Below, in pieces: positions 8,188-17,113 of a DNA stretch of 64,000 nucleotides. The DNA is from Bifidobacterium parmae (lineage in GTDB: Bacteria; Actinomycetota; Actinomycetes; Actinomycetales; Bifidobacteriaceae). Made by a program: the position numbers and the translations under genes. The stretch covers positions 248,001-312,000 of the forward strand of contig NZ_NMWT01000028.1 in NCBI RefSeq assembly GCF_002860365.1, in the 5' to 3' direction. How positions within the stretch are numbered: position 1 is the stretch's first letter; the number at the start of each line of letters is the position of its first letter. A model generated the notes under the pieces. That model was not told where the DNA came from. It did no database searches and was given only the letters and a program-made list of their open reading frames with translations.

Positions 8188-9747
8188 CTACAGTTCGCGC
8201 AGCTGGGCGGCGATCTGGATGGCCTCGACGCTGGCCTCCGCCTTGTTGCGGGTCTCCTGCCATTCGTTGGCGGGCACGGAGTCGAGCACCAGTCCGGCAC
8301 CGGCCTGCACGCTCGCCTCATGGTCGCGCAGGAACGCGGTGCGGATGGCGATCGCCATGTCCATGTTGCCGGAGAAGTCGAAGTAGCCGACGGTGCCGCC
8401 GTAGATGCCTCGGTCGGCGGGCTCCAGCTCGTCGATGATCTCGATGGCGCGCGGCTTCGGCGCGCCGGACAGCGTGCCCGCGGGGAACGCGGACATGAAC
8501 ACGTCGAACGCGGTCATGTCCGGGTTGACCTCGCCGGTGACGGTCGAGCAGATGTGCATGATGTGGCTGAATCGTTTGATGTCCATGAGGGACACCACTT
8601 CGACGGTCTCCGGCCTGCACACCTTGCTCAGGTCGTTGCGCGACAGGTCGACGAGCATGATGTGCTCGCTGCGCTCCTTCGGGTCGGCGAGCAGCTCCTT
8701 GGCGAGCCGCGCGTCCTCCTCCGGGGTCTTGCCGCGCGGACGGGAGCCTGCGATCGGGAAGGTGAGCGCATGGCCGTCGTCCACCTTGATGAGCGTCTCC
8801 GGGCTGGATCCGATCACGTTGAAGTCGCGGCCCTCGGCGTCGGTCAACGCCATGAAGTACATGTACGGGCTCGGGTTGAGCGTGCGCAGCACACGGTACA
8901 CGTCGAACGGGTCGGCGGGCGAGTCGATGTCGAGACGCTGGGAGATGACCGTCTGGAACACGTCGCCGTCGATGATGTGCTGCCGGGTCGCCTCGACCGC
9001 CTTCTCGTACACCTCCTTGGGGGTGCGGAAGCGCAGTTCGGGCTGCTTGACGCTGGTGTCGAGCGCGCTGACGCGGGCCTCGCCCGGCGTGGGCGTGGCC
9101 GCGTTCTCCTGCATGCGGTCGAGTCGCCTGACGGCCTGGTCGTAGGCGATGTCGGCGCGCGTGGGCTTGTCGTCCACGTTCACCGCGTTGGCGATGAGCC
9201 ACACCGAACCGGACACGTGGTCGACCACGGCGATGTCGGTGGCGAGGGCGAGCACCATCTCCGGCTGGCCGGTCTCGTTCGGCGCGGTGGCGCGCAGCGT
9301 CGGCTCCCAGTGGCGGATCGCGTCCCAGCCGACGGTGCCGACCAGGCCGGACGTGAGGTTCGGCAGTCCCTCGACGCGCGGCGCCTTGAGCGTCTTCAGC
9401 GTGGCGTGCGCGACCTCGACCACGTCGCCGTGCGTGGGGACTCCGGCGGGCACGGTGCCCAGCCAGTCGGCGTTGCCGTCCTTGTCGGCGCGCAGCTGCG
9501 CCATCGAATTCACGCCGATGAAGCTGTATCGGCTCCATGAGCCGCCGTATTCGGCGGATTCGAGGATGAACGTGCCGGTACGGCCGCCGGCGAGACGCTC
9601 GTAGAAGCCGACCGGGGTGAGCGAATCGGCGAGCAGGCGGCGCACGATCGGGATCACGCGGTAGCCTTCGCCCGCCAGTTCGAGGAACTGTTCGCGGTTC
9701 GGCCAGGTGCCGCCCCAGTTGAGATGTTCGACGCTGCACTCGGTCAT
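8188..9747 (-). CDS. trpE: Anthranilate synthase component I
   Basis: This 519-residue enzyme converts chorismate plus amino nitrogen to anthranilate, the first step of tryptophan synthesis. The N-terminal domain includes the [15 protein letters not shown] region; the chorismate-binding domain (about 230-510) shows [47 protein letters not shown] and [17 protein letters not shown]. No glutamine amidotransferase subunit (TrpG) lies in the window. The ATG at 9747 has GGAGG at good spacing and overlaps the hisI stop by 4 bp (ATGA), so the two are translationally coupled. The hisF-hisI-trpE order is the conserved actinobacterial arrangement; trpE is last. Confidence 0.97.
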   Translation of the reverse strand: MTECSVEHLNWGGTWPNREQFLELAGEGYRVIPIVRRLLADSLTPVGFYERLAGGRTGTFILESAEYGGSWSRYSFIGVNSMAQLRADKDGNADWLGTVPAGVPTHGDVVEVAHATLKTLKAPRVEGLPNLTSGLVGTVGWDAIRHWEPTLRATAPNETGQPEMVLALATDIAVVDHVSGSVWLIANAVNVDDKPTRADIAYDQAVRRLDRMQENAATPTPGEARVSALDTSVKQPELRFRTPKEVYEKAVEATRQHIIDGDVFQTVISQRLDIDSPADPFDVYRVLRTLNPSPYMYFMALTDAEGRDFNVIGSSPETLIKVDDGHALTFPIAGSRPRGKTPEEDARLAKELLADPKERSEHIMLVDLSRNDLSKVCRPETVEVVSLMDIKRFSHIMHICSTVTGEVNPDMTAFDVFMSAFPAGTLSGAPKPRAIEIIDELEPADRGIYGGTVGYFDFSGNMDMAIAIRTAFLRDHEASVQAGAGLVLDSVPANEWQETRNKAEASVEAIQIAAQLREL

Positions 9748-10205
9748 GCCCGTGCCTCCGTTTCCGTATCGTCCGCGTGTCCTTCGCCGTCGGAAGCGCC
9801 GGAGCCGTCGGCCTGTTCCGGCGTGCGGTGTCCGACGACCACCGGCAGCGGTCCGCCTTCGAGGAAGCAGCTGCGCTTGCCGGTGTGGCATGCGGCGCCC
9901 ACCTGGTCGACCTCGACGAGCAGCGCGTCGCCGTCGCAGTCCAGGGACACGCCCTTCACGTACTGCACGTGGCCGGACGTGTCGCCCTTGCGCCAGTATT
10001 CCTGACGGGAGCGCGACCAGAAGGTCACACGGCCGGTGGTGAGCGTGCGTCGGAGCGCCTCGTCGTTCATGTATCCGACCATGAGCACTTCACGCGTGTC
10101 GTACTGCTGGACGACCGCCGCCACGAGGCCCTTCGCGTCGCGCTTGAGCCGCGCGGCGATGCGGGGGTCGAGTTCGGTCGTGTTGTCGTAGATGATGTCC
10201 GTCAT
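9744..10205 (-). CDS. hisI: Phosphoribosyl-AMP cyclohydrolase
   Basis: This 153-residue enzyme opens the adenine ring of PR-AMP in histidine synthesis. It shows [20 protein letters not shown], the metal-binding [13 protein letters not shown] and the Zn-ligand motif [12 protein letters not shown]. It is the stand-alone cyclohydrolase; no HisE pyrophosphatase domain is fused. The last 30 residues form a Gly/Asp/Glu-rich tail ([20 protein letters not shown]) beyond the usual end of the family, probably disordered. It starts 53 bp after hisF and its TGA overlaps the trpE ATG. Confidence 0.95.
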   Translation of the reverse strand: MTDIIYDNTTELDPRIAARLKRDAKGLVAAVVQQYDTREVLMVGYMNDEALRRTLTTGRVTFWSRSRQEYWRKGDTSGHVQYVKGVSLDCDGDALLVEVDQVGAACHTGKRSCFLEGGPLPVVVGHRTPEQADGSGASDGEGHADDTETEARA

Positions 10206-10258
10206 TGCGAGTCTTTCCGTCGATTCCGTATGCGTTCCGTCACATGCTCGGGCGCGTC

Positions 10259-11029
10259 TCAGCGCACCGTGTAGCCGTGGCGCTTGAGCTCCGCCTTCAC
10301 GTCGGCGATGGTCATGAGCCCGAAGTGGAAGACCGATGCGGCGAGCACGGCGTTCGCGCCGGCCTCGATGGCCGGCGGGAAGTCCTCGACCTTGCCGGCG
10401 CCGCCGGAGGCGATGATCGGAATCTTGACCTCCTTGCGCACGGCGCGGATCATCTCCAGGTCGAAGCCCTCCTTCGTGCCGTCGGCGTCCATCGAGTTGA
10501 GGAGGATCTCGCCGGCGCCCAGCTCCTCGGCGCGCTTCACCCACCAGATCGCGTCGATGCCGGTGGATTTGCGGCCGCCCATCGTGGTGACCTCGAAGCC
10601 GGACTGCGTGTGCTGCTCGCCCTTCTCGCGGCGTGCGTCGACGGACAGGACCAGCACCTGGTTGCCGAAGCGTTCGGCGACGCGGCTGATGAGCGTCGGA
10701 TCGTTGATGGCGGCCGTGTTGACGCCCACCTTGTCGGCGCCGCAGCGCAGCAGCGAGTCCACGTCCTCCGGGGTGCGCACGCCGCCGCCCACGGTCATGG
10801 GGATGAACACCTGCTCGGCGGTGCGCGACACGACGTCGATCATCGTGTTGCGGTGCGAGCTGGAGGCGGTCACGTCGAGGAAGGTGAGCTCGTCAGCGCC
10901 CTGCCGGTAGTATTCGGCGGCGAGCTCCACCGGGTCGCCGGCGTCCTTCAGATTCTCGAAATGCACGCCTTTGACCACTCGTCCGGCATCGACGTCCAGG
11001 CACGGGATGACTCGAACCGCCAGCGACAT
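10259..11029 (-). CDS. hisF: Imidazole glycerol phosphate synthase cyclase subunit HisF
   Basis: This 256-residue (beta/alpha)8-barrel protein cyclises PRFAR to imidazole glycerol phosphate and AICAR, with ammonia from HisH. The first strand carries the catalytic Asp in [16 protein letters not shown], and the second is in VLSVDARRE; phosphate-binding glycines appear in [12 protein letters not shown] and [13 protein letters not shown]. The start at 11029 ([12 protein letters not shown]) is the family's usual N-terminus; a Met 14 codons upstream (MSYRRKP) would add an atypical leader. HisH is not in the window. It is first of the hisF-hisI-trpE group. Confidence 0.96.
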   Translation of the reverse strand: MSLAVRVIPCLDVDAGRVVKGVHFENLKDAGDPVELAAEYYRQGADELTFLDVTASSSHRNTMIDVVSRTAEQVFIPMTVGGGVRTPEDVDSLLRCGADKVGVNTAAINDPTLISRVAERFGNQVLVLSVDARREKGEQHTQSGFEVTTMGGRKSTGIDAIWWVKRAEELGAGEILLNSMDADGTKEGFDLEMIRAVRKEVKIPIIASGGAGKVEDFPPAIEAGANAVLAASVFHFGLMTIADVKAELKRHGYTVR

Positions 11030-11111
11030 AACTCCACTCCCCTGTTCGCAAGGTTTTCTTCTGTACGACACTCCAGACTACCGGCCGCACGCCGCGCGGG
11101 CGGCCGTCGTC

Positions 11112-12314
11112 TCACTTCGCGCGCTCGAACGCCTCCCTGGTCTTGGCGGCGAGCTGTCCGCAGGCGCCGTCGATGTCCTGGCCGCGGGTGTCGCGCAGGG
11201 TGGCGGTGATGCCCGCATTGTGCAGGATCTCGAGGAACCTCGCCTCGTCCTCCGGCTTGGAGGCGGTCCAGCGGGAGCCCTCGATCGGGTTGAGCGGGAT
11301 CGGGTTCACATGCGCCCAGTCGTCGCCGTAGTGGTTGAGCCGCTTGGCGAGCAGGCGCGCGTGCTCGGCCTGGTCGTTGATGCCACGCATCAGCGCGTAT
11401 TCGATGCTGACACGGCGCTTGGAGGCCAGCCAGTAGTCGTGCGCGGCATCGAGCACCTGCGTGGTGTCGAAGCGCTTGTTCATCGGCACGAGCTCGTCGC
11501 GCAGCTCGTCGCTCGGCGCGTGCAGAGAGACGGCGAGGCGCACCGGGATGCCTTCGGCGGCGAGCTTCCTGATGCCGGGCACGACGCCCACCGTGGAGAC
11601 GGTGATGTTGCGCGCGGAGATGCCGAAGCCCTCGGGCGGCATGGCGGAGATCTGGCGCACGGCGGACAGGACGGAACGGTAGTTGCCCATCGGTTCGCCC
11701 ATGCCCATGAACACGATGTTGCTCAGACGGCCGGGGCCGCCGGCGACCTCGCCGTCGCGCATCATGCGCGCGGCGACGCGCACCTGTTCGAGGATCTCCC
11801 CGGCGGACATGTTGCGGGTGAGGCCGAGCTTGCCGGTGGCGCAGAACGGGCATCCCATGCCGCAGCCGACCTGCGAGGAGATGCACAGCGTGGTGCGCGT
11901 CGGATAGCGCATGAGCACCGATTCGATGTGGGAGCCGTCGAACAGGCGCCACAGCGTCTTGATGGTCGCACCGTCGTCCGCTACCTGACGGGTGACCTCG
12001 TGGATGAGTTCGGGGAAGAACGCGGCCGCGGCCTCGTCGCGTTTGGCGACCGGGAAGTCGGTGAATTCGGCGGCGTTCACGTCGAAGCGCCCGTAGTAGT
12101 GGTTGGCGAGCTGCTTGACGCGGAATTTCGGCATGCCGAGTCCCTTCGCGGTCTCGATGCGCTGTTCGGGCGTCATGTCGGCGAAGTGCAGCGGCGGCTT
12201 GCCGCGGCGTGCGTGGTCCTTGGACAGCACGTCGCGGAACGCGCCGGTGGTGCCTCCCGGCGTGATGCCGGTCTCGGGGGCGTCCCCGTCGATGATGGTG
12301 TTCTGGTCGGCCAT
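11112..12314 (-). CDS. rlmN: Dual-specificity RNA methyltransferase RlmN (23S rRNA A2503 / tRNA A37)
   Basis: This 400-residue radical-SAM enzyme has the CxxxCxxC cluster at Cys151, Cys155 and Cys158 (VGCGMGCPFCATG), the SAM-binding NIVFMGMGEPMGNY, and the C-terminal Cys near AGITATLRDTRGQDIDGACGQL that forms the protein-RNA intermediate in this family. It methylates C2 of A2503 in 23S rRNA and A37 in some tRNAs. The N-terminal 40 residues are a low-complexity extension. The ATG at 12314 (MADQNT) is chosen over one 10 codons upstream. It follows cdsA on the same strand, separated by a strong hairpin. Confidence 0.96.
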   Translation of the reverse strand: MADQNTIIDGDAPETGITPGGTTGAFRDVLSKDHARRGKPPLHFADMTPEQRIETAKGLGMPKFRVKQLANHYYGRFDVNAAEFTDFPVAKRDEAAAAFFPELIHEVTRQVADDGATIKTLWRLFDGSHIESVLMRYPTRTTLCISSQVGCGMGCPFCATGKLGLTRNMSAGEILEQVRVAARMMRDGEVAGGPGRLSNIVFMGMGEPMGNYRSVLSAVRQISAMPPEGFGISARNITVSTVGVVPGIRKLAAEGIPVRLAVSLHAPSDELRDELVPMNKRFDTTQVLDAAHDYWLASKRRVSIEYALMRGINDQAEHARLLAKRLNHYGDDWAHVNPIPLNPIEGSRWTASKPEDEARFLEILHNAGITATLRDTRGQDIDGACGQLAAKTREAFERAK

Positions 12315-12399
12315 GGATGGCTTCCTTTCGTCACGGTTCGTCACATGTCATCGTTCATCGTTCTTCGTTCGCCGCGGTTCTTCCCGCGGAACGCGGAAC

Positions 12400-12430
12400 G
12401 GGCCGGACAATCGTCACGACTGTCCGGCCC
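12400..12430 (-). terminator. Hairpin between cdsA and rlmN
   Basis: A 10-bp perfect GC stem (12400-12409 with 12421-12430, GGGCCGGACA/TGTCCGGCCC) and 11-nt loop lies just past the cdsA stop in the direction of transcription. A smaller CCGCG hairpin lies further on. U-tract is absent, so partial termination or mRNA end protection is equally possible. Confidence 0.6.
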
Positions 12431-12486
12431 GGGAATCGTCCGGTTCCTCACCGGCCGCTGGTCATCGGCGTCACGGCGCCGCCGCG

Positions 12487-13473
12487 TCACAGGCCGGTGA
12501 ACCACAGGAGGATGCAGGTGAACGGCGCCGCCATGAGGATGGAGTCGACGCGGTCCATCACACCGCCGTGGCCCTTGAGCAGGTGGCCCATGTCCTTGAT
12601 GCCGAGGTCGCGCTTGATCATCGAGGCGCACAGGTCGCCGAACGTGCCGACCACGCCGACGAGCACGCCTTCGAGCACGGGGACCCACCACATGGCGGCC
12701 CACACGTCCGGCGTGTACGTGCAGAACATGACGGCGAACGCTCCGGCCATGGCGAACAGCACGGATCCGGCGAGGCCCTCCCAACTTTTCTTCGGCGAGA
12801 TGCGCGGAGAGAGCTTGTGCTTGCCGAGCCATGCACCGGCGAACAGGCCGCCGGTGTCGGACAGCGCCGGCAGGAACACGAGCATGATCGCATGGGCGAC
12901 CGGATGTCCGTGGAAGGTCAGCGGCATGACGATGCACGCGGCGAGCACGGGGATGTACAGCACGGTGAGCACCGACACGGACACGTGGCTCAGCCGGGAG
13001 TGGTGCTGTTCGCCGCCCTCGTGGTTGAACGAGGATTCGAGGCGCGCGCCCGCCTCCGTGTTGGAGAGCTTGTCCGCCACGGCGAGCGAGAGACGGTTGC
13101 CGAAGCTCAGCTTGGCGGTCGCGGTCATGGAGACGAGCATGATCGACGCCATCGCGCACAGCGCCATCGCGACGACGTGCAGCGGCGCGTAGTAGGTGGC
13201 GAACAGGGTCGCCGCCGAGCACGCGCACAGCATGACGAACGGGATGTGCAGGCCTACGGTCGCGAAGTCGACGCGCAGCTCCCACAGGGCGAGGATCATG
13301 AACACGACGATCAACGCCACGAACAGGTCGATGCTGAGCAGCATCGCGGCGAGGATGACGGCGATCAGGACGACGGCGGTTCCTACCGCCTGGGGCATGT
13401 TCCGGCCGGTCTTCTTGTTGATCTCGTCGAGTGCGACTTCGGCCTCTTCGTGGAGTTGTTCGTTGCGTTCCAT
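12487..13473 (-). CDS. cdsA: Phosphatidate cytidylyltransferase
   Basis: This 328-residue protein makes CDP-diacylglycerol from phosphatidate and CTP, the branch point for phospholipids. It has a polar N-terminal region of about 30 residues, around eight transmembrane helices and the full CDS signature near the C-terminus (MIKRDLGIKDMGHLLKGHGG then VMDRVDS). It sits 16 bp after frr, in the usual pyrH-frr-cdsA-rlmN order. The ribosome-binding site is weak, so translation may depend on frr. Confidence 0.95.
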   Translation of the reverse strand: MERNEQLHEEAEVALDEINKKTGRNMPQAVGTAVVLIAVILAAMLLSIDLFVALIVVFMILALWELRVDFATVGLHIPFVMLCACSAATLFATYYAPLHVVAMALCAMASIMLVSMTATAKLSFGNRLSLAVADKLSNTEAGARLESSFNHEGGEQHHSRLSHVSVSVLTVLYIPVLAACIVMPLTFHGHPVAHAIMLVFLPALSDTGGLFAGAWLGKHKLSPRISPKKSWEGLAGSVLFAMAGAFAVMFCTYTPDVWAAMWWVPVLEGVLVGVVGTFGDLCASMIKRDLGIKDMGHLLKGHGGVMDRVDSILMAAPFTCILLWFTGL

Positions 13474-13489
13474 AACGGCGTGCGGAGGC

Positions 13490-14044
13490 TCAGACCTCCA
13501 TGATCTCCTTCTGCTTGGTCTCCAGCAGGGTGTCGATCTCGTCGGTGACGGACTTGGTGACCTTGTCGAGGTCCTTGAGGAGACGATCGCCCTCGTCCTC
13601 GCCCATGTCGCCGTCCTTGACGGACTTGTCGATGCCTTCCTTGGTCTTGCGGCGGATGTTGCGCACCGCGACCTTGCCGTCCTCAGCCTTCGCCTTGGCG
13701 AGCTTGACGTACTCCTTGCGGCGCTCCTCGGTGAGCTCCGGCATCGTGATGCGGATCACGTTGCCGTCGCGGTTCGGGCTGACGCCGAGGTCGGAGTTGC
13801 GGATCGCCTTCTCGACGGCGCCCGCCTGGGAGGCGTCGAACGGGGTGACGGAGAGGGTGCGCGGCTCCGGCACGCCGATGGAGGCGACGGCCTTGATCGG
13901 CGTGGGGGCGCCGTAGTAGTCGACCACGATGCCGTTGAGGAGGGCCGGGTTGGCGCGGCCGGTGCGGATGCCCGCGAAGTTCTCCTTGGTGTTCTCGACG
14001 GTCTTGGCCATCTGCTCCTTGGCCTGATCGATGACGTTTGCCAT
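13490..14044 (-). CDS. frr: Ribosome recycling factor
   Basis: This 184-residue factor, with EF-G, splits post-termination ribosomes. It shows RTGRANPALLNGIVVDYYG, the domain II region, and the long charged C-terminal helix (RNIRRKTKEGIDKSVKDGDMG, shown in part) of the three-helix bundle. Length and ends match the family. The ATG at 14044 follows AAGGAG. It lies 83 bp after pyrH and 16 bp before cdsA, so it is very likely co-transcribed with both. Confidence 0.98.
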   Translation of the reverse strand: MANVIDQAKEQMAKTVENTKENFAGIRTGRANPALLNGIVVDYYGAPTPIKAVASIGVPEPRTLSVTPFDASQAGAVEKAIRNSDLGVSPNRDGNVIRITMPELTEERRKEYVKLAKAKAEDGKVAVRNIRRKTKEGIDKSVKDGDMGEDEGDRLLKDLDKVTKSVTDEIDTLLETKQKEIMEV

Positions 14045-14127
14045 GCTGTGCTCCTTGCTGTTCGTCTGCGAACGGTTCGTTTACGGTTGTGTCCCTACCG
14101 ATTGTAGGGTCTCGAAGCGGGTTCGGC

Positions 14128-14877
14128 CTATTCCGCCACGCGCGATTCGGCGGTGGACACGAGCGTGCCGATCTCCTCGCCGATCAGGGCGCGGGTCACG
14201 TTGCCCGGCTCCTCGAGGCCGAAGACGCGGATGCGCTTCTTGTTGTCGCGGGCCATGGACAGCGCGGAGGCGTCCATGACGGCGAGGTTGTCGACCAGGG
14301 CGCGGTTGTAGCTCAGCGTCTCGAAGCGCTTGGCGTCCGCGTGCTTGCGCGGGTCGGCGGTGTACACGCCGTCGACGCCGTTCTTGCCCATGAGGACCTC
14401 GTCGCAGTGGATCTCCAGGGAACGCTGGATGGAGACGGTGTCGGTGGAGAAGTACGGCATGCCGGCGCCGGCGCCGAAGATGACCACGCGGCCCTTCTCC
14501 AGGTGGCGGATGGCCTTGAGCGGGATGTACGGCTCGGCGACCTGCCCCATGGTGATGGCGGTCTGCACGCGGGTGGCCTGCCCCTCCTGCTCGAGGAAGT
14601 CCTGGAGCGCGAGGCAGTTCATCACGGTGCCGAGCATGCCCATGTAGTCGCCGCGGGAACGGTCGATGCCGGCCTGCTGCAGTTCGGCGCCGCGGAAGAA
14701 GTTGCCGCCGCCGGTCACGATGGCGACCTGCACGCCCTGCTGGACCGCGGGGACGATCTCCTCGGCGATGCGGCGGATCACCTTGGTGTCGATGCCGACC
14801 CTGCCGCCGCCGAACGCCTCGCCCGACAGCTTGAGCAGCACCCTGCGCGGCCTGTCCTTCGCCTCGTTGCCAGTCAT
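14128..14877 (-). CDS. pyrH: UMP kinase
   Basis: This 249-residue amino-acid-kinase-fold enzyme phosphorylates UMP to UDP and is normally hexameric and GTP/UTP regulated. Motifs are [11 protein letters not shown] near the N-terminus, [10 protein letters not shown], the [11 protein letters not shown] region and [12 protein letters not shown]. The start [20 protein letters not shown] at 14877 has AAGGG upstream; earlier in-frame Mets would add 42 atypical residues. In most actinomycetes pyrH follows tsf; here the gap holds an exporter gene. Confidence 0.97.
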   Translation of the reverse strand: MTGNEAKDRPRRVLLKLSGEAFGGGRVGIDTKVIRRIAEEIVPAVQQGVQVAIVTGGGNFFRGAELQQAGIDRSRGDYMGMLGTVMNCLALQDFLEQEGQATRVQTAITMGQVAEPYIPLKAIRHLEKGRVVIFGAGAGMPYFSTDTVSIQRSLEIHCDEVLMGKNGVDGVYTADPRKHADAKRFETLSYNRALVDNLAVMDASALSMARDNKKRIRVFGLEEPGNVTRALIGEEIGTLVSTAESRVAE

Positions 14878-15018
14878 ACTGTTACACCCTTTCGTCCTCG
14901 GATGCCCGGCATGGCGAATCACCGCCGTGTGCCGCGCTTCCACGAAAATTACCGCCTTACAGGTTATCCGCCGTTCGCGACAGCACGACGCCGTCGACGC
15001 CATGCACGCCGCGACGGA

Positions 15019-15957
15019 TCACTCCCCGCGCGCGCCCAGCCGCTCGGCGAGCCAGTTGAGCACGGAGCCGGCGACGACGAGCAGCGCGCCGCACCAGAAC
15101 GGCAGGGACAGCGACAATCCGAGGATGAGCGCGCTGGCGGCCACCGACAACACGGGCGTCGCGTACGAGGCGACGGCGAGCGTCTTGAGGCTGCCGTGCA
15201 GGATGCCGTACCCCCAGAACGCGTATCCGCCGGCGATGACCGCCGCGCAGGCGATGACGGCGATCCATGCGGACGGTCCGGGCATCGCGGCGGGCAGACC
15301 TTCGCCGGACGCGACATGGATGATCCACAACGCGGCCGCGACGCCGGGGAAGAACACCGATGTGCCGTCCAGGCCGTCGGACATGGCGGGCGTGATCACC
15401 GCGTAGAGGGACCAGGCGAACGCGCCGAGGAAGGCGAGCAGGTACGGCAGCGGATTGGAGGCGACGTGGCCGAGGGCCGCGTCGACGTGCAGCCCGCTGT
15501 TGCCGCCCACGGCGAGCGCCACGCCCACGGTGGCGACGACGGCGCCTGGCAACGCCCTCCATACGGCGCCTTTGCGCCGCGGCCTGCCGATGGCGGCGGC
15601 GAGCAGCACCATCAGCGTGGGCCACAGATAGTTGACGAGGCTCACCTCGACGGACTGCTCGGCGGTGGACGCCAGTCCGATGGACAGCGAGATGGAGGAC
15701 TCGTAGAACACGAAGAGCGTTCCCCCGACGATCAGGTACCTCTTCGGGTATCTCGAGAGCGGCGCGGGACGGTGGAAGACGAGCAGCAGCGCGACGCCGG
15801 CCGTGTAGATGAGCGCCGAGCCGAGCGTCGCGCCGAACGATTCGGCGACGACGCGCACCAAGGCGGTCATGAGGCTCCACACCACGATGGCGAGCAGCCC
15901 CACGGCAGTGGCTCGCGTCGCGGGCACGTACCCGAGGCGTTTCTCGTCGGCGTCCAT
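15019..15957 (-). CDS. yddG: YddG-like DMT-family exporter, probably for aromatic amino acids
   Basis: This 312-residue protein has ten hydrophobic helices, the drug/metabolite transporter (EamA) layout. Several segments resemble E. coli YddG, an exporter of aromatic amino acids: VGLLAIVVWSLMTALVRVVAE, GGTLFVFYESSISLSIGLA and EVSLVNYLWPTLMVLLAA. The function in this organism is inferred from that likeness. It sits between tsf and pyrH, which are normally adjacent or nearly so, and is flanked on the tsf side by two hairpins, so it is probably a separate transcript. It is about 5 kb from trpE, but no shared regulation is visible. Confidence 0.75.
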   Translation of the reverse strand: MDADEKRLGYVPATRATAVGLLAIVVWSLMTALVRVVAESFGATLGSALIYTAGVALLLVFHRPAPLSRYPKRYLIVGGTLFVFYESSISLSIGLASTAEQSVEVSLVNYLWPTLMVLLAAAIGRPRRKGAVWRALPGAVVATVGVALAVGGNSGLHVDAALGHVASNPLPYLLAFLGAFAWSLYAVITPAMSDGLDGTSVFFPGVAAALWIIHVASGEGLPAAMPGPSAWIAVIACAAVIAGGYAFWGYGILHGSLKTLAVASYATPVLSVAASALILGLSLSLPFWCGALLVVAGSVLNWLAERLGARGE

Positions 15958-16026
15958 GATCGGTTCTCCCCTGTCGGTCCTTCGTGTTCTCCTGTCCCGC
16001 GGTTCCGCGGGTCGTTACGGGAATAC

Positions 16027-16066
16027 GATGGCGGCCGCACACCACACGGGATGCGCGGCCGCCATC
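16027..16066 (-). terminator. Hairpin upstream of the YddG-like gene
   Basis: A 12-bp perfect stem (16027-16038 with 16055-16066, GATGGCGGCCGC/GCGGCCGCCATC) with a 16-nt loop. It lies between tsf and the exporter gene and is the second of two tandem hairpins met by transcription leaving tsf. Confidence 0.6.
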
Positions 16067-16085
16067 ATTCAGCGTGTCGCATGGC

Positions 16086-16114
16086 CGTCAATCGGCCTTG
16101 GAGGCTGATTGACG
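16086..16114 (-). terminator. Hairpin just after tsf
   Basis: An 8-bp perfect stem (CGTCAATC/GATTGACG) encloses a 13-nt loop that can pair GCC with GGC. It begins 17 bp past the tsf stop and is the first of two tandem hairpins. Confidence 0.5.
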
Positions 16115-16130
16115 GGATACGGGAAAGGCC

Positions 16131-16982
16131 TCAGGCCTCCTCGCCCTTGCCGACCTCGACGCGGGCGAAGGCCACGGCCTTGCCGCCGACCTCTTCGAAG
16201 AGCTTGCCGACGGTCTTGGACGGATCCTTGACGAACGGCTGCTCGAGGAGGACGACCTCCTTGAAGAAGGCGTTGAGACGGCCCTCGACGATCTTCGGGA
16301 CGATCTTCTCCGGCTTGCCCTCGGCGAGGGACTTCTCAGTGGCGACGCGACGCTCGGACTCGACCACGTCGGCCGGGACGTCCTCGCGGGTCAGCCACTT
16401 GGCGCCCATCGCGGAGATCTGCAGCGCGGCCTCGTGCGCAACGGCGGCGCCGGCCTTGTCGGTGGCGATCATCGCGACGATGCTCGGCGGCATCTCGGCG
16501 GACTTCTTGTGGGCGTAGATCTCGACGTGCTCGCCGGAGATCTTCGCGAACTGACCGACCTTGACGTGCTCGCCGAACAGGGCGGCGGCCTCCTCGATGG
16601 CCTCCTTGACGGTCTCGTCGCCGGCCTTGGCGGCCAGGACGGCGTCCACGGAGTCAGCGTCGGCCTCGACGGCGTAGCCGAGGATGGTGTCGGCGAACTC
16701 GACGAACTTCGGGGTCTTGGCCACGAAGTCGGTCTCGGAGTTCAGCTCGACGGCGTAGCCGGTCTGGCCTTCGGCGCCCTCGACGACCTTGGAAGCGATG
16801 GTGCCTTCCTGGGCCTTGCGGCCCTCGCGCTTGCCGGCCGCGGCGATGCCCTTGGCGCGGATGATCTCCTTGGCGCGGGCGACGTCGCCCTCGGCCTCGG
16901 TCAGGGCCTTCTTGACGTCGAGCATGCCGGCGCCGGTGTCCTCACGAACCTGCTTGATCAGAGCGGCGGTAATAGCTGCCAT
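16131..16982 (-). CDS. tsf: Elongation factor Ts
   Basis: This 283-residue guanine-nucleotide exchange factor regenerates EF-Tu-GTP. It begins MAAITAALIKQVREDTGAGM, with the EF-Ts signature TGAGMLDVKKALTEAEGDV, then the core domain (TGYAVELNSETDFVAKTPKF) and the second signature region. It is preceded by rpsB 131 bp upstream, the universal pairing. The start is set by AAGGAGAACAATTTC-ATG. A hairpin with an embedded Shine-Dalgarno/ATG lies in the rpsB-tsf gap (17030-17055). Confidence 0.98.
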   Translation of the reverse strand: MAAITAALIKQVREDTGAGMLDVKKALTEAEGDVARAKEIIRAKGIAAAGKREGRKAQEGTIASKVVEGAEGQTGYAVELNSETDFVAKTPKFVEFADTILGYAVEADADSVDAVLAAKAGDETVKEAIEEAAALFGEHVKVGQFAKISGEHVEIYAHKKSAEMPPSIVAMIATDKAGAAVAHEAALQISAMGAKWLTREDVPADVVESERRVATEKSLAEGKPEKIVPKIVEGRLNAFFKEVVLLEQPFVKDPSKTVGKLFEEVGGKAVAFARVEVGKGEEA

Positions 16983-17043
16983 GAAATTGTTCTCCTTGGG
17001 ATAAAACTCGATTACATTCCCCTACGACAGGAGGTGCAATCAT
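16942..17043 (-). other. Possible short leader ORF overlapping the tsf start
   Basis: On the minus strand GGAGGTG-CAACA-ATG starts a 33-codon frame (first residues MIAPPVVGECNRVLSQGEQF) that ends at a TGA inside tsf, in a different frame. The ribosome-binding site is near-consensus and lies in one arm of a perfect hairpin, with the ATG in its loop. The peptide matches nothing I know, and the frame may be fortuitous. Confidence 0.2.
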
Positions 17044-17055
17044 TGTTGCACCTCC
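17030..17055 (-). promoter_or_regulatory. Perfect hairpin between rpsB and tsf (attenuator or leader element)
   Basis: A 10-bp perfect stem, GGAGGTGCAA with TTGCACCTCC, and a 6-nt loop containing an ATG. Attenuating hairpins between rpsB and tsf are known in other bacteria. Here the stem also masks a consensus Shine-Dalgarno sequence. No U-tract follows, so it may modulate rather than end transcription. Confidence 0.5.
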
Positions 17056-17113
17056 CATCCTAGCGGTAGGCGAACCTCGGCGGTTCACGCTTGGCGAATC
17101 CTTAAGCGGGGAT

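Noticed and set aside
11030-11111. Trp or His leader peptide upstream of hisF
   Set aside because: The 82-bp gap has no short frame with Trp or His runs and no paired attenuator structures.
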